From: Diphasiastrum complanatum
Lineage: Eukaryota; Streptophyta; Lycopodiopsida; Lycopodiales; Lycopodiaceae
NCBI GenBank assembly: GCA_029204225.1
Contig: CM055110.1
Span: 46,662,403 to 46,726,402, forward strand
Length of the DNA: 64,000 nt
Direction of reading: 5' to 3'
The position numbers and the translations under genes are program-made. Below, one piece after another: positions 57,584-64,000 of this stretch (position 1 is its first letter; each line of letters starts with the position of its first letter). The notes beneath the pieces were generated by a model that was not told the origin of the DNA, searched no databases, and was given only the letters and a program-made list of their open reading frames with translations.

Positions 57584-59775
57584 ATGGCTTCAATAAGCAG
57601 TATACAATCAAAGATCTATACAATCATTGACTCATCAGGATCTAACTTCCTAGCATGGAAGGTTAAGATCTCGTTTATACTAAAGGGAGAAGGATTATTT
57701 CCCTGGGTAGATGGCACCGAGGAGATGCCTACAACTACTAGTAAGGAGCTACGGAAATGGAGAGAGAAGAATGACAAGACAGTAGCCGTGTTATCATCAT
57801 CCATCGAGGATAGCCTGACTCTTGACATGGCTACACTCTCTAAAGCAAAAGAGATGTGGGATACTTTACTCACAAGATTTCAGACGAAATCACGCAGTCA
57901 GATCATGCTACTTGAAGATCAGTTGACAAATCTACAATGGGATGGTAAAGACCTCACTTCCTTCATCAGGAAGATGAAAGATTTGTTCCTTTCATTGCAC
58001 AATTCTGGAGCAGAAAATGTAGTATTAGGAGAGAAGCAGCTTACCTATCTGTTAAGAGCTTTACCAAGATCCTTCCAGACAACCAGAACGCTCAAAGGAT
58101 CCTACTATGACACTCGAAAAGGTAGTTGTCGAGATTTGAGAAGAAGTAGAAGCTCGAGAGCACCTTGATCACAAGGATGCTTTTGACCAAGCTCTCTACA
58201 ACAACAAACAAAGAAGCAATTCAAGCCTAAGAGGGAGTCAGATCAAAATTAGGATTGAGATCAACAAGCAGAAGGAGCCAACAAAGGCAAATGGAGGAAC
58301 AAAGAAAAGCCAAAACAATAGAATGGAGACAAGAAGACATGCGTGAGATGCAAATGTGAAGGAATACTGTCGATTTGTGCTGGCTAAATCTGAAAATTGA
58401 GTATATCCACTGCCATAAGAAGGGTCATGTAGCCATATACTGTCGCCAGAACCCAAGAAACAAACAAGCTCAAGGCAGACAAGAATAGTTCGTCTTATGT
58501 TGAGGACCCATAGAGCTCGAATATGGGGGAAGAAAGATCGAATCACGGAAATTCGATTGCCTACATCTGTGCAGACATGTGTGTAGCATCAACACCTGAC
58601 ACACAGGAGGTAATCCTTGATTCAAGAGCTACTTCACACTTCGTTACATCAAGATGGATCATGTCTGATTTTCAAAGTGCAGATCCATCAAGATTTATCA
58701 TTTTGGAGATGGATCAAAGCATCAAGTGAATGGTATTGGTTCACTATGGCTCAACACAAAAAATAGAGACAGATGACTCGAAGATGTTCTGTTCATGCCT
58801 ACACTACAACAAGACTTGCTATCAGTGGCAAGAATAGCTAATGTAGGGATGCATGTAACGTTCTTAGACGAAGCATGCAATGTTCTTGATGAAAGCATCA
58901 ATACACTGATCACTCAAGATAGAAGAAAAGAAAACCTTTATCACTTGAAGGTACGTCTACCTGCAGATCAAGTGCATCAAACCCATGATGATTCATCAGA
59001 TATTCTATGGCACAGGAGACTATGCCATATGAACTCAATGGCACTATATCAAGCAAGCCATCATGGAGCAATCACAGGGGTGAGCATCTCGAATGCAACC
59101 AGTTCGATGACCTGTGACGTATATATGAAGGGTAAGATGTCACGTACTCCTTTTGTCAAAGACTCCTATAGAACGACAAAGATTCTGGAGCTAGTACATT
59201 CAGACATCTATGGACCTTTCAACGTGATCTCAATAGGAGGCTCAAAATACTATATCACCTTTATTGATGATTATAGTAAGTTTTTCAGAGTCTACTTCAT
59301 TCACAATAAATCAGAAGCATTTGAAAAATTCACGGAGTATGTGAATTGGGCAGAAAGATGCACAAGAAATAAGGTGAAGCAGATCAAAACAGATCGAGGT
59401 GGAGAATACATCTCAAACCAATTCACTGATTTCTACAATGATCGAGGAATCATTCACAGAAGTACTACATCTTATACACCGCAGCACAACGGTGTTGTAG
59501 AAAGAAAGAAAAGCTGCTAGGTGCATGATGACCTTTTCGAAGGTTCCAAGAGTGGTGTGGGTTGAAGCAGTAACTACAGCTGCTTATGTTCAGAACAAGA
59601 CAGGAAAATCTAGTGTCCTTCACACAACACCACATGAATTATGGTGGGGTAGAAAACCCAATCTGACTCATATTCAAATCTTCGGTTGTGCAGCATATGC
59701 ACATCTCCCTGGCAAACTTCGAAAGAGGCTTGATGAGAAAGCAGAACAAGGATATCTTGTAGGATATGACAAAGT
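57584..59775 (+). pseudogene. Copia-A copy 2 gag to integrase
   Basis: The plus frame starts MASISSIQSKIYTII (57584) and contains gag with EMWDTLLTRFQTKS (57850-57895) and DLTSFIRKMKDL, a broken zinc-knuckle region (58330-58450), the protease motif VILDSRATSHF (Gly to Arg in D-S-G), GAG-pre-integrase LWHRRLCHMNSMALYQ (58998-59045), CMKGKMSRTPF-like, HSDIYGPF, FIDDYSKFF and DRGGEYIS (59395), then PQHNGVVERK (59480). 59525-59770 adds VVWVEAVTTAAYVQNKTGK, ELWWGRKPNL, HLPGKLRKR and YLVGYDK. RT is absent after 59775. Stops near 58168 and 59520 plus the protease change show it is dead. It is the most complete of the three Copia-A copies. Confidence 0.92.
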
Positions 59776-60101
59776 CCCCAAGCTTTGTCATGCAGCTGCA
59801 ACATATCCCTGAATTTAGGTCCATTTTGTACTTGCTGGAGTGTGAGATCCGTCAGGAGGTACCCAAGTATGGTTGTCGACTGTTTGTTCTTGAGACAGTC
59901 ATGAAGGCAGTTCGAAGCAAACTATGCCCAATCATAAAGATTTTGAGAATGTAGTCATGAATCCGCTAGCATGTGAAATAATGACGTAGGGACCCGCAAG
60001 ACCTTTGTTCTCGAACATTGTGTTTACTTGGTTAAGTACGCACACACAACTGCTAGTGGTTGATCATTAATGGCCTCGAGGTGGTACCCGTCTTTATTCT
60101 T
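59776..60101. other. Unassigned stretch after Copia-A copy 2
   Basis: A short plus-strand frame continues to 59954 without motifs. No LTR found. Confidence 0.35.
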
Positions 60102-60545
60102 TCATTTTTCCATTAATGGGTCAATATATCTAAGATATGCTATTTGCTCAATCTTTTGGAGTGTCCTGGTAGCATCATTTGGGCCTCGAGGGAATCCAAA
60201 TGTATGCAAGTCTGCCGCCACAAAAGATATATTGTAGACATAGTTCATGTTGGGAGGAACTATGAATTTGCAAGACTTTGTAGTGACATTGTAGTTGGCG
60301 TACGCCATATGTAACAAGTATGGACTCTGATACCCAACAAAGGTAGGAACTTGGAACTCAATCTCTTTGAAAAAGTATTCTGCCTGCTGGTACCAGGTTT
60401 GCATCTCTTGAATACCCAGCTTGCCCATCTGGATGTCAATCTTATTCATATTTGGTCTTCTGAACTGGAACTCTGATTGGATGACATGTTGGAGAACTAG
60501 TAAGACAGTGTTCTGGAAAAAGTGCTTTGGTTGAGACTGGAGCAA
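60102..60545 (-). pseudogene. Unassigned minus-strand coding remnant next to the minisatellite
   Basis: A 147-codon frame contains IQEMQTWYQQAEYFFKEI, FVGYQSPYLLHMAYANYN, KFIVPPNMNYVYNISF and GFPRGPNDATRTLQKIEQI. The composition looks like real protein (folded, aromatic-rich) with no stop for 440 bases. No domain is recognised. The minisatellite block starts right at its 5' end on the minus strand, as the 31.6-kb array lies upstream of the gag piece at 30.1 kb. It could be a transposon or retrotransposon accessory gene. Confidence 0.35.
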
Positions 60546-60547
60546 TG

Positions 60548-60712
60548 TTAATAGGGGCTTCGGCTCGGTCGAGAGTGTGACGGATGGCGTCAGTCGAGAT
60601 GGGATGCGAAGGTGTCGGTCGAGATTGGACTGGAAAGGTGTCGGTCGAGATGGAAGCTGATGGCATTGTTCGAGATTGGACAGGAGGACGTCGGTCGAGA
60701 TGGGATAGAATG
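60548..60712. repeat. Second block of the GTCGGTCGAGAT minisatellite
   Basis: About six units: GCTCGGTCGAGAGTGTGACG, GTCAGTCGAGATGGGATGCG, GTCGGTCGAGATTGGACTGG, GTCGGTCGAGATGGAAGCTG and variants. Less CpG decay than the long array at 31.6 kb. Confidence 0.9.
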
Positions 60713-61640
60713 GTGATGAAAACTCCCCTAAATGCGTTTCTCCCTACTGTGTGATGTCGCTCTGTCTGCTAGCTCTGAGCATCCAGTTTCAGGGGCCATT
60801 TTGGCCCAAGGATGGCCAAAAAAAGTGCCCTCTAGCTATAGTTAGCCCCAAAATCATTTTGCTTGCAAAAATGACCCGAATCTTCATTTTGAAGATTTTT
60901 AATGAAATGAAGTCCAATTTGAACTTTGGGTCTCTTCACTGGCATTTCATCTAAAATTCTTCAAAACTGGCCTTCAATCTTTTATAGGCCCTTTCAAATG
61001 CATCCAGTGGCTATCCTCTCATCCTGTGGTCCAACTTCCTCCCTGAGAAATGCATCTGGACCATTAAGGGTAACTCCATCTGATCTGATGGATGTCATGC
61101 CATCTGCTCGCTGATGGAAACTCTTATGTGCACATCTACTTTGGAGCACTACCGTTCTCTTCCCATTGGGCATGCGCGAGGTCCTGCGTGACTTCCTCCT
61201 CTCTTCTCCTTCCAAAGACAAGCTATGGTTGCATCTGATTAGAGCATCCAAGCTCCACGTCCAAACCACGGCCTGTCACGGCCTCTTGGAGGCTACTGTG
61301 CCCTGCCCAAACGCCCACCTGTAGATTGTTACAACATAAAAAATGGTTGTCTATGAATAAAGATCCACTACTTACCATTCCTAAACCCTAGCTGGCAAAA
61401 AAGAGAAGGATTTATTGTGCTTCACTCAGGCTTTCCCTGAGATTCAACTTGCAGCTTCTTACCTGTTGAGGTCGTCGAACCTCTGTCTTTCAAATGCAAT
61501 TTACGGCAATCCAATTGATGCGGTATTGACTGCAAACAAGTCGATTTTCCAAGAAATCCATCAACACCCCACAAAACTGGAAATTTCTCAAATTTCCTCC
61601 GTTTTCTCCACTGGATTGTGCATACCTGCATCACCCTATA
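60713..61640 (-). other. Copia leader region, non-coding
   Basis: It lies between the primer site at 61641 and the minisatellite. Minus frames such as 60994-61269 are open but without domains. Layout resembles the leader at 48661-49931. Confidence 0.45.
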
Positions 61641-61652
61641 GCTCTGATACCA
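61641..61652 (-). other. Primer binding site of a Copia (minus strand)
   Basis: The minus strand reads TGGTATCAGAGC, exact. Confidence 0.9.
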
Positions 61653-61655
61653 AGT

Positions 61656-62590
61656 TGAAATTCCAATAGAATCTAGTACAGTATGAAGATCACATCACAC
61701 AATCACCATAGCCACTCCTCACAAGCTCTCATAGATGGCACAACAAAAGTTAAGTCTATTATGAAGAAACAATGTACATATAGTAAAGCCCCAAACTGCA
61801 TGGGCTCAACAAGTGTCACTAAACTAGCCTACCACCTGCCAAACAAGAGTTAGGCCCAATATGGCCACATATACTGACAAACCCAAGACATGCCCCTGAG
61901 TATAGCATAATGAACACAAAATCACTGTACAGGGGGCTAATCTCTTCCTACGTGTGGCTACCCGGCTAACCCAAGTAGCCATCTACAGGATCAGTGCCCG
62001 ATCAATATATCCTAATGGGTCACGTCCCAAACACAACTGAATACAACAAATCTAATTAATTGTACACTAATTACAATATCACATTTAGAGCTTACATAAA
62101 ATGCATATCAGATTAACTTTGATTTCTAACTATTTCATGTGATAAAACCCATCTACATAGAATATTGTCTGATCCACGACGATACAATTGTCTTACAATC
62201 AATTGATAAGGTTGAGCTTTATGAATCAATTGTATCTTTTGTACTTTTGTCAAAGAGTCATTTGGTTGTCCTAGCATCAGGTACTCAACAATATCCGCTG
62301 CCCACTTAAGTATTGCTTCTACACAAAATAATACAACATCTGGTAATTCAATCTAATTGATTATCTTGTTGACACATATATCCTGCTCTCAGATCCAAAT
62401 GGATCTTAAGATTGGTGATCTGAATAGCTTTCTCTGTTCCACAATCAGATTAGATTTCAAACAAGCAAATCCACTCAAATCAAGCAAAATCACTCCCAAA
62501 CTAACCCTAAATGCAGATTTGGCACTATTCGTGCCATGACAAGATGCCTAATGCAAGCTAATCATCCAACAAATATGCTGCAAACTAAAA
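61656..62590 (-). repeat. Copia LTR (minus strand), outer end uncertain
   Basis: AT-rich non-coding sequence above the primer site. No second copy in the window sets its far end; the Gypsy primer site at 62603 limits it. Confidence 0.5.
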
Positions 62591-62602
62591 AATTGGCGTA
62601 GC

Positions 62603-62620
62603 TCCCTAGCAACGGCACCA
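62603..62620 (-). other. Gypsy primer binding site (minus strand)
   Basis: The minus strand reads TGGTGCCGTTGCTAGGGA, the plant Gypsy priming site with two changes, next to CCCACTACAATTT, a typical LTR end. Confidence 0.8.
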
Positions 62621-62960
62621 AAATTGTAGTGGGTTTCTTTCCTTGCCTATCCTCACCCAAGATCTAATCAATCTAGCATCAAGGAGATGAAGTTAGTTGT
62701 CACGCGTAGGTTCGTTCCCATGAGAGCGATAGCATAGTTCAGATTTCAGCATGAATGGAAGATTCACATCTAACTCTAACATCCATTAACATTAAGCATT
62801 AACACTACATCCATTAACACTAAGATTCACAATGAAGATAGCTTACTCTTTCTCTCTCTCCTTTTCTCTATCATAAAAAGTATAAAAACATGCAATCCCA
62901 ATAACAATCAGATCCAACAATTAGCAAAACACGGATTTATATGGCAAAAATCAGCCATTA
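62621..62960 (-). repeat. Gypsy LTR, 3' part (minus strand)
   Basis: On the minus strand, GAACCTACGCGTGACAACTA and AAGGAAAGAAACCCACTACAA lead into the primer site, as in Gypsy LTRs. Cut off at about 62960 where Copia-A copy 3 begins. Gypsy coding parts are not present below the primer site. Confidence 0.6.
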
Positions 62961-62964
62961 TTCA

Positions 62965-64000
62965 TCTGGACGTGACGAAGTGAGAGGTTGCTTCTGAATC
63001 AAAGATTACCTCTTGTGTGTCAGATGTCGATGTTGCACACATGTCTGTACATAGATAGGCCGTCGAATTTCCATTGTTCGACATTTCTTCACCCATCTTT
63101 GAGCTTTCTGGCTCTTCGACTTAGGAAGAACTATTATTGTTCTCTCGTTTCCCTTGAGGCTACTTGTTCCTTGGGTTTTGGTAGCAGTCAATGGCTGCAT
63201 GACCCTTCTTGTGACAATGGATACACTCAATCTTCAGATTGAGCCAACATGAATTGATAGTATGTCCTTTGTGTCTGCATCTCATGCATGTTTTCTTGTC
63301 GCCATTTTGCTGTTTAGGCTTTCCTTTGTTCTTCCAATCGCCTTTGCTGGCTCCCTCTAATTGTTGGTCTCGATCCTACTTTCGGTTTGACTCCCTATTA
63401 GGCTTGAACAGTTTCTTTGCCTTCTCCTTGTTGTTGTAGAGAGCTTGATCAGAAGTGTCCTTATGATCAAGGTGCTCATGAGCTACGACTTCTTCTCGAA
63501 TCTCGATCATTGCCTTTTCGCATGTCATTGTTGGATGCTTCGCTAGCAATGTTTCGGTTGTCTGGAAAGATCTTGGTAAATCTCTTAACATGTAGGTGAG
63601 CTACTTCTCCGCTGATACTGCATTCTCTATTCCAGCATTGTGTAATGAAAGAAACAGATCCTTCATCTTTCTGATAAAGGAGGTAAGGTCTTTGCCATCT
63701 CATCGTAGATTCGTCAGCTGATCTTTAAGAAACACGATCTCGCTGCGTGATTCGTTTGTTGAAATTTGGTAAGCAATGTATCCCACATCTCTCTTGTATT
63801 AGGGAGTGTCGCAAGGTCAAGCGACAGGCTATCTTCGATGGATGACGACAACATGGCTACTACCTTGTTGTTCTTCACTCTCCATTCTTGTAGCTTTTTG
63901 CTAGTAGTTTTAGGCATTTCTTTGGTGCCGTCTACCCAGGGCCACCATAGCCCTTCTCCCATCAATATGAGAGAGATATTTACCTTCCATGCTAGGAAGT
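62965..64000 (-). pseudogene. Copia-A copy 3, protease to gag, runs off the window
   Basis: The minus strand reads gag WDTLLTKFQQ (about 63745-63790), DSGNAETL-like and FPDNRNIASEAS, two CCHC zinc knuckles (63170-63300), and the protease region with SDTQEVIFDSEATSHF (about 62985-63025; D-S-E in place of D-S-G). Integrase is absent: the element is cut at 62965 next to the Gypsy LTR. Closely related to copies at 39.1 and 57.6 kb. The gag start and LTR lie past 64000. Confidence 0.88.

Overview
This is a stretch of nuclear DNA from a large-genome vascular plant. It is AT-rich and very gene-poor. It is filled with old, broken LTR retrotransposons whose priming sites match plant initiator tRNA-Met (TGGTATCAGAGC type, Copia) or the GGCGCCGTTGC type (plant Gypsy), plus En/Spm (CACTA) transposon remains. 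The only convincing intact host gene is a bacterial-type multicopper oxidase of the LPR1/LPR2 ferroxidase class. The exact species cannot be read from the sequence. A fern or gymnosperm would fit the density and decay of the repeats, but this is inference. Layout: 0-3.3 kb, tail of an unassigned repeat gene family (called U1 here, copy 1), then a minus-strand Copia. 3.3-5.1 kb, plus-strand Copia integrase joined to Gypsy. 5.3-8.2 kb, U1 copy 2, interrupted by Copia debris. 8.4-10.6 kb, a minus-strand hypothetical gene broken by an LTR. 11.6-16.3 kb, a Pro/Ser-rich gene remnant, a Copia LTR plus gag, then a second Gypsy copy. 17.1-19 kb, a deleted Copia. 19.1-20.1 kb, U1 copy 4 on the minus strand. 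20.1-22.7 kb, nothing recognised. 22.7-25.6 kb, the LPR-type gene with a tandem duplication of its 3' end. 26-27.6 kb, Copia RT and LTR debris. 27.9-29.9 kb, U1 copy 3, carrying two small insertions. 30.1-32.8 kb, a gag fragment and 2 kb of degenerate tandem repeats. 33.1-37.1 kb, an LTR fragment and a truncated Gypsy element. 37.1-38.3 kb, a CACTA Tnp2 remnant. 39.1-42.2 kb, Copia-A copy 1. 42.3-44.7 kb, Gypsy copy 3 and an LTR (family LX). 44.7-51.7 kb, a possible En/Spm-like element with palindromic repeats at both ends and a Copia nested inside. 51.7-56.4 kb, LTR and Copia debris and an inverted LX copy. 56.5-59.8 kb, Copia-A copy 2. 59.8-64 kb, an unassigned ORF, a second minisatellite cluster, Copia and Gypsy 5' ends, and Copia-A copy 3 running off the window. 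How the parts relate: apart from LPR there is no host pathway to reconstruct; the rest is transposon sequence in layers of nested insertion. The most interesting signal is U1. Four diverged copies in 64 kb share the same protein blocks and the same splice-donor position, including a GDLK-type segment, a C-x2-C pair and an LHAEVRIxEKLIYLH-type block. It looks like an RNase-H-fold transposase or a domesticated relative, but I could not assign it to a named superfamily.
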